The translations under genes were made by a program, and so were the position numbers. From the NCBI GenBank assembly GCA_003586115.2, contig QVOM02000070.1:462821-526820 (forward strand): a stretch of DNA of 64,000 bases. The letters run 5' to 3'. A model generated the notes under the pieces. The model had not been told where the DNA came from. It worked only from the letters and a program-made list of their open reading frames with translations, and searched no databases. This DNA is from Salvator merianae. Taxonomy: Eukaryota; Chordata; Lepidosauria; Squamata; Teiidae. Of the stretch, positions 35,387 through 47,059 are shown piece after piece. Position 1 is the stretch's first letter. Each line of letters starts with the position of its first letter.

Positions 35387-35951
35387 CACAAGATGTGTCT
35401 GATCTCCACTGGCTGACAGTGATGTTTGCTGCCTGACAACGCTCGGCATAAATCTGTAGAATTTCACACAGTACTGTCCGGTTGCCCCCAGACATGCAAA
35501 GTTCATAGGTGCAGCTTTCCATAAAACTGGAGAGTGGTAAGTTCTCTGAACAGTCTGCAAAAGGACCTGAGGATGACTTCAAGATGCCACAATAGTCCAG
35601 GCTTGAATAACGGTTCGTTTCTGTAGGAGAACACACCTGCTGCTCTTGGATATCCACACAGTAGTCCTCAGATGCCTTCACTTGCCAGCTCACAGCAAAC
35701 TGGGCCACTGATGTCACCAAAGATCCACTGGGAGTTAAGAAGTCATCAGCCATGTTCCCAGTCAATGTTCCACAGAGACCACAGGTGGCATTATGGTAAC
35801 TGATAGGAACAACAACCTCCACATAGCGATTCATCTTGTAGGAAAGTTCTATCCCCAAATCAGTGGTTATTTTAATCATGAATCCGCTGTGATGCACTCG
35901 GACCTTCCCTTCCAGAAGAGCCACAGGAAGGAAGGTCTTTGTCCCATTGAT
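35387..35951 (-). CDS. Exon 9: second half of VWD1 and C8
   Basis: 565 bp, acceptor ACTCTTTAG, donor GTGCGT; phase 0 in, phase 1 out. It starts INGTKTFLPVALLEGKVRV. The VWD cysteine motif is intact (CGLCGTLTGN). The C8 domain runs from DYCGILKSSSGPFADC to the last Cys of SDTSC, with SCTYELC in place. Several sequons (NAT, NRT, NIT) fit a secreted glycoprotein. Residues 400-587. Confidence 0.93.
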
Positions 35952-36079
35952 CTAAAGAGTGATTCAGTAAAATAAAGCATAAGTAATGGTGCCAGCCTAA
36001 CTGTTCCCAAAAGTGCACACAGGGTGTTTGTAATATTTAATGACCAAGGGACAGCACTTCCAGCTAAATCTGAGACTGT

Positions 36080-36640
36080 GGACCTTTCGGCACGGACTCT
36101 TAATACAGATTAAGGGTCCATGTAGTACACATCTAAATCTGCATGAAAGTGTGGGTCTATGAGGCCACACACCCCATCAGCCCACTCTGCCTGCATTAAG
36201 ACAGAGCATGGTCAGGATTAAGGAGGCCATAATCTGAGTCCCTGGTAAACCCCTTTAATTGTGTCTACCAGTGGACCAGCATGGCCCCGATCTGGAACAT
36301 GAGAGGCAAGCAGAAGCCATGCCTTCTGTGTTCAGGACTACCCAGGGGCACCTTTCAGTGGTGTGCCATAGTGTGCCACTGAAAAACACCTCCCAGAGAC
36401 CCGAGGCTGCAAGCATTTTTCCTAGCCCTCAGAGGCCTGTAAAGGCCCTTTCTGCACTTACCTATGTTTGGTCAGGATCCATGGGTCCAGAATAGCCCGG
36501 CCCACTGATCCTGACCATGGGTGGGCATGGGCAGGATCAGTGCCTTTAGAGCCAAGATGCTTACATCAGGCCCCTGAAGCAGCCAGGCTCAACTTCCCCC
36601 CGCTGGAGAGGCTTCAAAAAAGCCACTTTTTTTGTGGCCG
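36080..36640. mobile_element. Two adjoining family A elements in opposite orientation
   Basis: GGACCTTTCGGCACGGACTC opens the first copy. At 36,437 GGCCCTTTCTGCACTTACC opens a second copy that reads the other way, with GGTCAGGATCCATGGGTCC. Confidence 0.5.
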
Positions 36641-37507
36641 TTGTGGTTGTTTCAGGTCTGCAACTCCCACAAGCACATCCCATCCACTTGAGGAAGAATG
36701 CAAAATGTCCCATCTATGTCATGTAGATAGCCCCCACTTCTTGGACAGACTTTGTAGATCTGCACTCAGGGAATCAAAGGTACGTAAGAATTCTTATAAC
36801 TGATTGACTATATAACTGCTAAGGCAGCAGGACAATCATTCAGTGAAAAGGTTGTTCGGAGTTGTTGTTTTCCCTATTTATTCACATAAAGCACTCTGCC
36901 CAGGAGAACTGGTGTCCTTGGCTTTTGCTCTAGGCATGTGGATGTGGTTATTTGCCTTCTAGAGACCTTGAGAAAGTTGGGGGAAGCCCCGGTAGGCCTG
37001 AAGGGGTGTGTAGCTCCCCATGAAGAGGTCTTTATGCAGCACCACAGAATGCGGGGCAACCTGATCCCACCCCTAGGTTCTGGAAGAACCGGGGTGGTCA
37101 TCCAATAGCCAGGTGAGCACCTAGCAGACTTGGTCCCCTTGCAGAAAACCAGCACAATCTCAATTGTTTCAAAAAGTGTTGGAGACAGTGTTTTGCACAT
37201 CCCTGTCCAGAAATCCTCTCAGCAAAACAAAAGAGTAAAAATAGAGAAAGAGAAAAGAGAAAGAATAATCAGGAGAAATGAAATGGGGGTGGGCAGCTGA
37301 GCAGAGTGGAATTTACCTATGGAGTTACATCTGGGGTTGCTGTTGTTAGGTACCATCAAATCAACACATGGACCACATGGATACATTTCTGGTGACCACA
37401 TAGATACGTTCCTGCAATTTTCTTGGCAGATTCAGAAGTGGCTTGCTATTTCTCCAGAGATTGAACCTGCTGCCATCTGTTTTTCAAAAAGTTTATCTGG
37501 GACTTAC
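36640..37507. other. Intron 8, end: nothing recognised
   Basis: No exon or element that I can name between the DNA-element pair and exon 8. Confidence 0.5.
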
Positions 37508-37923
37508 CAAGACATGCCCAGCTGATTTTGCAAAGATGTCAATGCCCTTTCCATAAATTGTCATATGCAGCCGTTCTATGAAAGGGGCTTCTGAAGCAAT
37601 GTCTGCCAATTTTGCTTCAATCCGATAATGCTGTAAGCTGTGGCTTTGTGAAGAGGTGCACGTCTGTGACAGCACATAAGTGCAGTTGCGTTGAAAATGA
37701 TACAACCTTTCATCAAACGTGGTATAGTGCCGTCCACCAAGGATTTGGCAGGATGCCCTCTGAGTGGGCTGGCACACGTGATACCAGGAAGCTGACTGGC
37801 AGATCTCATCTCTAGAGCATGTCCTGGGCTGGCATATTACCATGTGATCATCTGTCGCACACTGGCATTTGTTCTCACAGGTTGGCTCGCTCCAGAATGT
37901 TGTACCGACTGGAAGGAAATTAG
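37508..37923 (-). CDS. Exon 8: VWC-like segment and first half of VWD1
   Basis: 416 bp. After ANFLPVGTTFWSEPTCENKC comes a short cysteine-rich segment (C-x3-C-x-C, then CQPRTCSRDEIC) in the place of the VWC domain of alpha-tectorin. VWD1 then starts at CQILGGRHYTTFDERLYHF. The usual GDPHY is GGRHY here, so the calcium and autoproteolysis motif is absent. The exon ends at GHVL with donor GTAAGT. Unlike the later cassettes there is no TIL domain in front. Confidence 0.9.
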
Positions 37924-38780
37924 CTATGGAGACAAAAAAAAAAGTCATAAGCATCTTGATGCCTTTGGTCATCTAAATTTTCATTTTAATCTTTGGCCAG
38001 TGTGGGCTTTATAAATCTGCTAAAAGATCTACCCAGGTCACTTGGGTAGAGACAACATGAGCTTTTGAAGAACAGTAGCATTTAAAAAAATGTAATACAG
38101 TGGAAAATAATTTTATTACTACAATCTGTTAAAAAAATATTAAATATTAACAAATTTAAGCTACAACAATCACATTTGACATCATTCTTCTTCATATCCA
38201 ACTAGTGAGTGTTAAGTACATTCAGTCAGGATGAATTTTGAAAATGGGAGGGTCCAATAATTTTTATTCAGAATATATAGCGTTTATTCATAATACTTCT
38301 TTCATCCCCTAAATCATGCTGCTTGATTTCAAAAAACAAAACAAAAATATATTTGCTTATATGTCCTCTCCTTTTCTATGAGATTATTAAAGAGCCAGGA
38401 ACCCTGTCTTTCAATCCATCTGGTCACCTTACATGCCGACCAATTTTTTCAGGACAATTGATGCACAGATGGCATCACTTTCTCACAGCATCTGAAAATC
38501 TGTGATAAGTACATGCGGAGTCCATATTGCCAAATATGAACATTCTACAAATTTGCACAATGCTGTGCAATTTTGTGCAAAATTGTACAGATTTTGTGCA
38601 AAATGTGAACCATCTTGGAAACATTCCATACAGTCCACAAATTGAAAAAAAAAATTAATAGAGGGAATGGCCCAGAACACTTTTATAATCTTCCCACAAA
38701 ATTTGGTCCATTAAGTCCTGAATGGTGCAACCAATAAAGGTGCTACAGAAATCCTTCAAATTCTGTTAAGGTTAGGTTTC
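37924..38780. other. Intron 7, first part: nothing recognised
   Basis: AT-rich with a short TTTGTGCAAAATTG-type simple stretch near 38,570. Confidence 0.5.
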
Positions 38781-38789
38781 TGGAATATG

Positions 38790-39285
38790 GAGAGATATTG
38801 AAACTCCGGGCTTTAGTTCTAGAATACAGGGCCACAAAGTGCACATCAGGGCTTCTTCTGACTGTACATGAGTGTGGATCAGAGAGGCCCCACCCATTGC
38901 TGATATACTCCATCTGCACCGTACGGAATATAATCCAGATCAGGAGATCAGGAGACATCCAGAACTAGCAGAGTACCAACTCGGGTCAGTATGGATCACA
39001 GAGGCATGAAGAAGGCATGCCTCCATTTTCTGGACTACCAGGGGACCTATTTGGGTGGTGCACAAAAGAATTCCAAACCCTGGGGGCTCCAAGCCATCAG
39101 AGCATTCAGAGGCTGGTCCCAAATTTCAGGGCAAGTGCAGAAGCTGGTCTGGACATGCAGACAGTACTGTTCCAGACTACATCTTGCTGTGGTCTGGACC
39201 AGCAGGCCTCACTGGTCCAGACCCACTGGTTTGGATTACAGCAGTTAAGTGCAATATGGGTAAAAACGTGCAGACAGTGGAGTTC
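38790..39285. mobile_element. Family A DNA element
   Basis: Internal GAGAGGCCCCACCCATTGCT, TATAATCCAGATCAGG and GGTCTGGACCAGCAGGCC mark the family. The right end is near AAAACGTGCAGACAGTGG. The ends are eroded. Confidence 0.5.
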
Positions 39286-39673
39286 TTTTATACCCCACTT
39301 GTGACTACAGTGCCAGACCAGGGCCTAGGAATTCTGGGAGTTTATTGTAAGCTCAGCCTTGGCAGCACAACATGTGAACATTGGACCATTCAACATGGAC
39401 CGTTCACAGTCTCTCAGCCCAAACATATCGTATACAATAGAAAAGAATAATCCAGCACTGTATCTTGAACTCTTTGGAAAAAAGGCAGGATATTAATAAA
39501 TAAATAGATAGATGAAACTATCAAAACCACAAAGAAAAGGAAAGCGCTATGTCTGGAGCCCAGATTATAAGCTTCCCATAGGCATCTGGTGGTTCCTTAC
39601 TGGAAACCAGATACTGAAGTGAATGGATTTTTGGCTGGCTCCTTATGGATTCTCTGACTAGCATCTCAGATAC

Positions 39674-39833
39674 CTTTATACACACAACCATTGGGTACTG
39701 CGAAAACATCTACTTCAAAAATCCAGCGCCCAGGGTCCATGATGTTGCTTGTTGAGGTAATGTTAATGATGCTTGGAGTCCAAGATCCAGGGATATTGAA
39801 GTAATTGCTGTCATCTCCACTGTTAAATCCAGC
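39674..39833 (-). CDS. Exon 7: end of NIDO domain
   Basis: 160 bp, acceptor CATCCTAG and donor GTATCT. It codes AGFNSGDDSNYFNIPGSWTP and, further on, MDPGRWIFEVDVF, the usual NIDO end, followed by VPNGCVYK. One sequon lies in IINITSTSN. It leaves in phase 1 and joins the VWC-like exon. Residues 208-260. Confidence 0.92.
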
Positions 39834-39894
39834 CTAGGATGGTTTACAAAAAAGTGGATTAAAGGATAGAGGTTTGCACAGTCTTAAAATACAG

Positions 39895-40560
39895 AGTCTG
39901 CTAGATGAAGTTATATATATAAAAATGGCAATATTGTCACTGTATGACCATATTGCTTTTCTGAGGTCTAGGGTCCCAGTATGGGTTTTTTTAGTGGTCA
40001 AGAGAAAGGAACTTATATTCACCTCTGGTGGTTTTGTGATAAAATACAATTTTGGAAAGAGATAGGCACAGTAATAAATGGAATAATTCAAAGGAATGTA
40101 ATATAGACAAAAGAAGGTCATTATTGGTATTTGATTATTTAAATCTAGAATTGCAAGATAAACTATTATTAGAACAGTTAATTTTAGCAGCCCATTCAGT
40201 GGTAACATTGGGTTGGAAAGACAGTAAAATAATGGACACTACAGAAATGGATTTGATATGTGTTAGACTCAATGAAATTTGATTTATTGTATGAAAATCT
40301 TCAAATATATCTGGGTCAAAAGCTATCACATGTAGTAAAAAGGAAATGGGTGAAAGTGTTGGAGTATATGAAATAACTAAGAGGAGATGAGAGCTGAAAA
40401 ACTGATTTGGAAAATAATGTACTGTTATATGATCAATGGTTTTGATTTGATGGACGCAAAAGGGTTGGATGGGGGGAGGTAGACTTACTATAAATGAAAT
40501 ATGTGTGTGAAATGAAATGTATTGGACTTAAAAAATAAAAAAAAGTTTTTAAAAAGTATG
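39895..40560 (+). mobile_element. Degenerate L1 LINE 3' end
   Basis: Fragments of L1 ORF2 C-terminal type (GWKDSKIMDTTEMDL) and a 3' tail AAAAAATAAAAAAAAG. It is broken by stops, and more decayed than the copy at 31688. Confidence 0.6.
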
Positions 40561-40895
40561 GGGTTTTTTATGCACTTGCCCAATCCCTTCCTGTATTTAT
40601 TGTAACAAAATGGCTGCTGGAGGATTTCAGATGCTCCAACAAATTCTGAATAAGGGAATGTGATGCCTGTAACTTACCTGGTTACCCAAGAGCAGGTAGG
40701 AAAGGTAAATGGTGGTTTGCATGGGGAGGGGGAAGTCAGTTAGTGGGAAAAGTGCCTTCCTTTCAGCAGTCTAGTATCTATGATAGACCCGTAAAGACTG
40801 GAAGACACTTTCTCCTACTGCTGGCTTATCCCTGCCTGTGTCAACTCCACCTGCCTGTTCCAGGTTAGGCAAGGCAGGTGAGCTCAAGACATAAT

Positions 40896-41465
40896 GGGCC
40901 TTTTTGCACTTGACAGTAGTGAGCGTCAGGAATGCCCACTAGTCAAGTGCGTTCACACCAGAAGACAGCCATAGCGACCGGCAACAGACCTCATCCGCTG
41001 CCGATCGCTACTACCGCTGGTGAAGAAAGTAGCTGTCTGAATCCTCACCTGAAGCTCAAAGTGAGCTTCAGATGAGGATTCATTCGCACCTACCCCCACC
41101 ACGGTGGCGGCAGCCATCTTCTGGGCGATCACGCAATGCATGATGGGCAATGGAGTCCGCTGCTTCGTGCGGGCCTGAATGGGCCCGTACGAGGCCCCAA
41201 TGGAGCCCACGCCGCCGCGATCGGCCTAGGGACACTGGACGACGCGGCGCTGCGCCCCGTCCGGCATTCTGGTGCCTGATCGTGGGTGCGAATGGTGGTC
41301 GCTGCGGCAGCGGCCTACAAAATGTCAGGCTACTGCCAAGGAAACTGGGAGGCCCGCGCGGCGCGCCGTGATGACGTTATCATGGCGTGGGCCTCCCGGT
41401 TGTCATGGCAGCAGCCTGACGCTTGCTGGCCACTGTTGTGTCGAGCATCGGGCTGGATAATGGAG
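40896..41465. mobile_element. Family B DNA element, GC-rich long form, right end truncated
   Basis: It starts GGGCCTTTTTGCACTTGACA. From 41,098 to 41,465 it is clearly homologous to 51,245-51,650 (for example GGACACTGGACGA, GGCGCTGCGCCCCGTCCGGC and GGGAGGCCCG). The right terminal repeat is missing. Confidence 0.65.
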
Positions 41466-41581
41466 TTCAGTGAACACCTAACCAGCGAAGGCAGATTGAT
41501 CAAACACAACTAGTTCTGTATGCTTTAGGGAGAGCAGCCTATAACTACCTCTTTCAGTACATAACTCAGGATGGGAAATAC

Positions 41582-41719
41582 CTGAGCAGGTGTGCCCTCC
41601 AAACCAGTGTAAGCATCTCCACCACTTGCTTGCCCTGAGATCCATTGAATGTCCTTATAGTTCAGCATAACGAAGGACAATGCACCGTTAGAAGTTAAAA
41701 CAGCCTGGAATGTGTTCAC
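41582..41719 (-). CDS. Exon 6: NIDO domain, C-terminal part
   Basis: 138 bp, 46 codons in phase 0 on both sides, acceptor TTCTGCACAG and donor GTATTT. The sequence NTFQAVLTSNGALSFVMLNY, then DIQWISGQASGGDAYTGLEG, is close to alpha-tectorin from memory of the family. This segment is the reason for the tectorin-like call. Residues 162-207. Confidence 0.93.
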
Positions 41720-42006
41720 CTGTGCAGAAAAGATCGCATATAGTCAATGGACAACATCAACCTCGCCTTCCCTACAATAGAGGTATAATGACAATTGGTC
41801 CATCCCATACCTTTGTACTTCCTATCTGCCTTAACGTGCATTTTCATTTAAGGATGCCCAGACAACCTTTGGCATTTCAGTATGTTATTTTCCCCCCATT
41901 TGCAGTATCAGCAAGAAAATACATAAGCCAGAATACCAGCAAGGCAATGCTATTGTGCTGAGGGTCTCTGCTGTAAGTCATCCTCCTGTACAATTTTTCA
42001 CACTAA

Positions 42007-42228
42007 GGGCCCAGTCACAACTAAGTTTTAATCCAGCTCCAGTCCACTTTTGGACTGAAAGAACACATCAGCAAAGTGACTAATCATTTTCTTTCCACAT
42101 TAACTAATCCAAAGGTTGATTTTCTGATTTAGATAATGCTGAAAGAAAACATCTTATTACTTCATGAATGTGTTCTCTCAGTCTGAAAGTGGACCGAAAC
42201 TGGATTAAAACTTAAGTGTGACTGGGCC
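42007..42228. mobile_element. Palindromic MITE, 222 bp, TAA flanks
   Basis: The inverted ends GGGCCCAGTCACAACTAAGT and ACTTAAGTGTGACTGGGCC continue as a long stem (TTTTAATCCAG against CTGGATTAAAA). TAA lies directly on both sides, which fits a 3-bp target duplication. Part of it recurs at 63,640-63,715. Confidence 0.75.
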
Positions 42229-42379
42229 TAAATCAGGCAACAAAACGAGAACTTATTTAGTCATTCACACTCCAGTCCTTGTTCTTACATCACTCAAAAA
42301 AAATTTTTTTAACTGCCACGAGGGGGCTCAACTACTTAGAAAATCACTTCTTCTATGATGTTTTGTCTCATCTATATTT

Positions 42380-42860
42380 TTATTCGATATTTATATACTG
42401 CCTATGAATGACCCCAGAATGGTTCATAAAAATATTGATAAAAATAGCAAACAACACAACAAAAAGGAAATTCTAAAATATATCACAAAAGAATGGATAA
42501 AATTAACAATCACAAATTACAATAGCTTTGCTCACCAAAAAGATCAAATGATCATCTTTTAATAAGGGTCGAAAAGTGGCTTGCCCAGCATATCTCCAGG
42601 GGGAGACTATTCCATAGCTCGGGTGCTATGACTGAGAAGGCCCTGTTCCTTGACTCTGCCATAGCCATTTTGTTAAATAATGGAATGACAAGGAGAGATG
42701 ATAATTTTCACGTCCTGAACAGAGGTGCTTCTGGCCACTGCCAGAAATGATACCTCTGTGCTTGCAAATGGAGATGCAGAGACATCTTTTTCAGTGAGCA
42801 ATTGTGGCACTTCCCTTTCACACCCATAACAGAGCCACCCTACTGAGTAAGTGAACACCC
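42380..42860. mobile_element. LINE-like 3' remnant
   Basis: TATTTATATACTGCCTATGA, GGGGGAGACTATTCCATAGC and ACTGAGAAGGCCCTGTTCCT are typical of widespread reptile LINE 3' sequence. Family not resolved. Confidence 0.5.
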
Positions 42861-43855
42861 AGCTTAATATTGCCCTTGGACAGCAATATAAGAAAATCTA
42901 TAAGGTTGGCTACATCATTGCAAGAAAAAGCAATCCAAAGAGCTAAAAGTTTGTGTTATGGGGAATATATTCTCATCAAGTAGATCTGTATCAGTAGATG
43001 CAATCACTGATCCAGGCTGGATGGATCTAAGCAGAGCAGAGGAAACAATTGAATGGATTATATAAGCTTATTTTTTATTACCTTTTTGGGTTAGGAGAAG
43101 CAGGTGCAACAGAACGCCTTGGCTTCTGCAACTGAGTTGTGTCTACCCTATTTACTATTTTTAAAAAATTTCCTCTCCATATATGGTTTGCCCTTTATGG
43201 CATGCATATAACTTAGACTCTAATTTTTTAAGGGGTGGGGCTGGAGTTGGCTGTTTGAATCCAAAGTGTCGCCTTTTCTTTTAAAATGGGGTGAACTGGA
43301 GCAGAACGAAATCAGCCCTTGAGTTACGACTCTGTTGATTTTGCTGGCAAACAGAACCATTAAGCCCTTTTGTAACCTGGTCACAGTGCCCTAAGAGTTT
43401 TGCTCTCTTAACAAGGCATTTGATTAAGATTCATTTCGACTTTTATGGTGCATTAAAGTACACAGCAGGTTATTGTTAGATGCAAGTAAATATCAAATGC
43501 AAAGAGGACTCAGATTGCAATGGGAGAAAAGTACATTTTCACTGCTAAGTGTTCCTTGAACTTAACCCTTCAAGGTTTTCTTCCTATGGAACGTTCCACC
43601 CTTATTTTGCCTGCAATTAGCTGGTAGCGTAGTCCAGTCCCAGTGTACAAGGTGGAAAGGGCTAGATTGCACAGATCCAGTGGTGACAGGCAGCCCCAAA
43701 GCCCCTTAAATGGCATCCATATAACTTTACTGCTGGCAGCAGTCTGGGGAAGATGAATAAGTTAAGGTACGCAGAGGCTGGAAATCCAAATGCCATTTGA
43801 ACTGGATGCACCTGACAGCTTGCAGAGCTATACCAGCAAAAACAACTGTTGCAGT
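42860..43855. other. Intron 5, central part: nothing recognised
   Basis: No exon or nameable repeat. Confidence 0.5.
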
Positions 43856-43861
43856 TACACT

Positions 43862-44188
43862 AGGACTTTTTCTGCATGGACCCTTAATTTGGAATAAGGG
43901 ACCACATAGTGAACTTCTGGATTTCAAATATCCACACGTTAATGAAGATCTATTAGGCCGCAACCCCTGCTGGTCCGATCTGTTAGATGGAGCGTGATGC
44001 TGAACACGGAGGGCCTGTTTGGTATTACTGGTAGACACATTGAATTGTGTCTACTGGCATACCAGAGGGCCTGATCCAGAACAAGAGAGGCATGCAGAAG
44101 GCCTCTTTTGGTCCAACCCTTGGAAGGTGTCAGATCTCAGCCTCGAATCTCTAGTGAGTTCATAGACCTTTCAGTGGAGAAAGACCTT
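43862..44188. mobile_element. Family A DNA element
   Basis: It opens GGACTTTTTCTGCATGGACC and ends CCTTTCAGTGGAGAAAGACC, with the internal CTGGTAGACACATTGAATTG seen in the family. Confidence 0.55.
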
Positions 44189-44267
44189 AACATTTTTTGT
44201 TTGTTTGTTTTAGCAGAACTCTGAATGGATTGGGTTCAATAGGAGAATTATATATGAGGAGATGATG

Positions 44268-44842
44268 GGGCCTGTTTGCACTTACCTTAGCAGAACGTTC
44301 TAATTAGTAGACTTCAGACCGGAGAGTTTGAGTCTGCTGGGTGCTATACGCACTTACCAGCCAGGGAAACGGACTCCAAGCTAATCAGCAGAGGGAGCGG
44401 TGCGGATGGGAATCCGCTAGACAGGAAATGAGGTCTTGAATCATAGATGCACGGATGCCAAGATAGGTCTAGTAATCCGAACCATAGAGTACTGCTTCGA
44501 AGCTAGAGGGGCTCCTTTTGGAGCTGTCTTTGAAATGGCAGCCAGGCTGCGAAGCCCAAAGGGCAAACCGGGTTGCGAAGCAGCAGACCGCGCCTGCGCA
44601 GCCGCACCAGCCCCTCCCCGCCACCATTTCGAGCCAGAAAGCAGTGCAAAGACAAGTTCCCCAATCTTCGCTTAATCACGCAGGTCGGAATCAAGACAAG
44701 TAATTGCTTGTCTTGCCTTCCCCAGCATCAGGTACATATCGGGCGAGGCTCGGTTCAGGAGAGGCGCGCGCCCGCAGTAGTGCAAAACCTCCATTCCAGC
44801 AAGTGGTTAGGAACAGTCTACCATGGTAGTGCGAACAGGCCC
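44268..44842. mobile_element. Family B DNA element, complete
   Basis: Inverted ends GGGGCCTGTTTGCACTTACC and GGTAGTGCGAACAGGCCC. The middle is GC-rich and carries several short chance frames that are not called. Confidence 0.65.
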
Positions 44843-44849
44843 TGTGTAT

Positions 44850-45774
44850 ACTAAGATCAAATTGCACTGTTAGTTGCTGTTGAGAGACAAATGTTAGAAA
44901 TTATGCAACCAATCTTACAGGTTTAAGGATGGTGGGACCATTTTTTTCTGCTCATATGTTGGCATAAATTGTGTGGATGTAATTAAAAAGACTGAAAAAG
45001 TATTTTTCAGTGGACTAACACTTGCTCTTAGGATTGTCTACTCTCTGCAACCTTCTCCATACAGGAACTTCTAATATATGGGGAAACTAAAACTGATTTA
45101 TTGGCTAAAATAGTCAACTTTTTTTAATGCAGATAGCAACCAATGGAAAAAATAGAGGGTAGGACCCCTCCAACTTTAATCTAGGTGGTGAGGAAACATC
45201 CTACTTCCTGCATTTTTTATCTTTTGCAAACTACTGTTAATATTCAAAGAGAACTGTCCTTGTTTTTCATCTGGCTACCAGGTGCAGGGATTTCCCTTAA
45301 GTAACCAGATGAGGAAAAGGAAGGTAATGGAACTTTTCATCTTCCTTTCACAGTTCTGGCAAAAATCCTCTCTACAAAACTATTGACATTTTGATGGAAG
45401 CTTCCTTTGGCACCAAAGGGAGATACCCTTGAAGTACAGAAATCAATTTTGAAGAGGAAATGTTGCCAAAACCATGGCAAGGAAAGAGGTACATTTACCC
45501 TCTCCTCTCCCACCGTATGGTTTGAGATTGTGCAAAATCAGTTGCTGGTATTTGGCAGTACTTTTATGAGCACATGGATGGAGTGCCTTTAAAATAGTGA
45601 CAAGAACCCAGTTTGCATATTGATAAAGAGCTCTCTCTCTCTTTATAATCAAAGCAGCTCATTCATCATAGAGTTCTACAGAAAGCAGTACGGAGTGACT
45701 TCCTGTTAAATGTACAAGTTCCTCTAGTATAAGGTTGGAGGGGTCCCTGTTATGAATGAATCAAAGAATCCTAC
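44850..45774. other. Intron 5, end: nothing recognised
   Basis: No exon or nameable repeat up to exon 5. Confidence 0.5.
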
Positions 45775-46056
45775 CTTGGCAGACAGGGATCCATAGAAAG
45801 CTACTTGGTCCCAGGTGGCTACGAAAGCCCAGGTAGCTGTGAACGTTTCCTTTGGGAAGTACATGTTAATGTCAGCTGTGGCTCTTTGCAATAGCTTCTT
45901 GTCTTGGCTCTGCCTGTAATACACCTCACCTGTAATGCGGTTATCAACATCAGCCCAAAAGGGGGCCACAAATGCCCGGCCATCAGTGAGAGGAAAGGGA
46001 TCAGGGGTGAACTGTCTGACAGGTTTGCCAAAGGACACTACCCCATTATTGTTTAC
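45775..46056 (-). CDS. Exon 5: NIDO domain core
   Basis: 282 bp, exactly 94 codons, acceptor GCCCACAG and donor GTAGGA. It codes [20 protein letters not shown] and then an [13 protein letters not shown] motif, the hallmark of NIDO domains, and ends in [15 protein letters not shown]. The Asp residues of FWADVD and the Trp of [13 protein letters not shown] are in place. No stop or frameshift is seen. Residues about 68-161. Confidence 0.93.
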
Positions 46057-46218
46057 CTGTGGGCAAACAAAATTGATATAAGAAAATATTTACTTTGTCC
46101 ACTGCTAGCACACAAAACATAAGCATTGACTAAGTGTTAGTCCTGTGTGGAATCTTGATCAGCAATCCTTCATCTTTAAAAGTTTTGCAGAAGACAGAAT
46201 ATTGACAAATGTTGCCAA

Positions 46219-46433
46219 CAGCAGTGGCCTGTGGCTTTAAGGATGGGTGTTCGTAACCTGTGGGAAGGGTGTGATCGCTGTTTGCAGGGCCTCTGTACTG
46301 ATGCAGCAGGTCACTGCAAGATCCACCCAGCAGCCTGCTGCAACAGTACAGAGGCCCAAAGGCCCCATGAACAGCAATCGCACACTTCCCGCAGGTTATG
46401 AATACCCGCCCTTAAAGCCATGGGCCACCGCTG
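46219..46433. mobile_element. hAT-type palindromic element, 215 bp, exact 8-bp duplication
   Basis: The ends CAGCAGTGGCCTGTGGCTTT and AAAGCCATGGGCCACCGCTG are inverted, with a stem including GATCGCTGTTTGCAGGGCC. GTTGCCAA flanks both sides exactly (46211-46218 and 46434-46441). Same family as 4082, 19055 and 29419. Confidence 0.9.
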
Positions 46434-46689
46434 GTTGCCAAAGTTAATAGCTTATACCTGTTGGAATTTGTTCTGTGCAGCTATTAAAGATACAGGAACA
46501 TTGACCTGGATTCCATGTGGCAACCCTGATCTGGGTGGTGTTTGAGAAGAAAGATTGGAATGTGGTGATCTACTATTGAGAAGTGAACCAATCAAATCTG
46601 TCCACCATCCCTAAACTCAGTAGATGGAAGCTGTGTGATTTAGTCACAGATGAGAATAAATCATGCAAAGGAGTTGGGCGAGAACTTAC

Positions 46690-46820
46690 ATAAAGTGACC
46701 GGTATCTTCTGGAGTAAAAGAAGAAGTTCTCCGAGATGGAGATTTGAGGAGATGCACCATCATCTGCTTTTGGGGTGCTTCTATCCTGATGTTGGGGCCC
46801 ATAAGGGTAGAGAAGTTCAC
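46690..46820 (-). CDS. Exon 4: N-terminal linker and first strand of NIDO
   Basis: 131 bp between acceptor CAATTTAG and donor GTAAGT. It codes residues 24-67, beginning GELLYPYGPQHQDRS and ending SRRYRSLYV-type sequence across the junction. The 'LYPYG' opening followed by '[12 protein letters not shown]' is the standard start of NIDO domains in nidogen and tectorin. It enters in phase 1 and leaves in phase 0. Confidence 0.85.
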
Positions 46821-46916
46821 CTAAATTGATTCAGAGAAAAAAATCAGGGTAAGAGTTGATAGGAGTGCTGTGACCATATGGTAAAATTTGATAACATCAG
46901 AAACAAAATGTCAGAC

Positions 46917-46943
46917 ATCATCATCATCATCATCATCATCATT
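46917..46943. repeat. (ATC)n microsatellite
   Basis: About eight ATC units in intron 3. Confidence 0.95.
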
Positions 46944-47059
46944 AATGTTATTTTTATTTTGCAGCACAATAAGAAGAGAGGGCTTGTGCACCTTTAATAG
47001 TTGATCAGAAGAGATTTTAGCAGAGAAAGCATGGTGCCATGAAAACTGTAAGAACTTAA

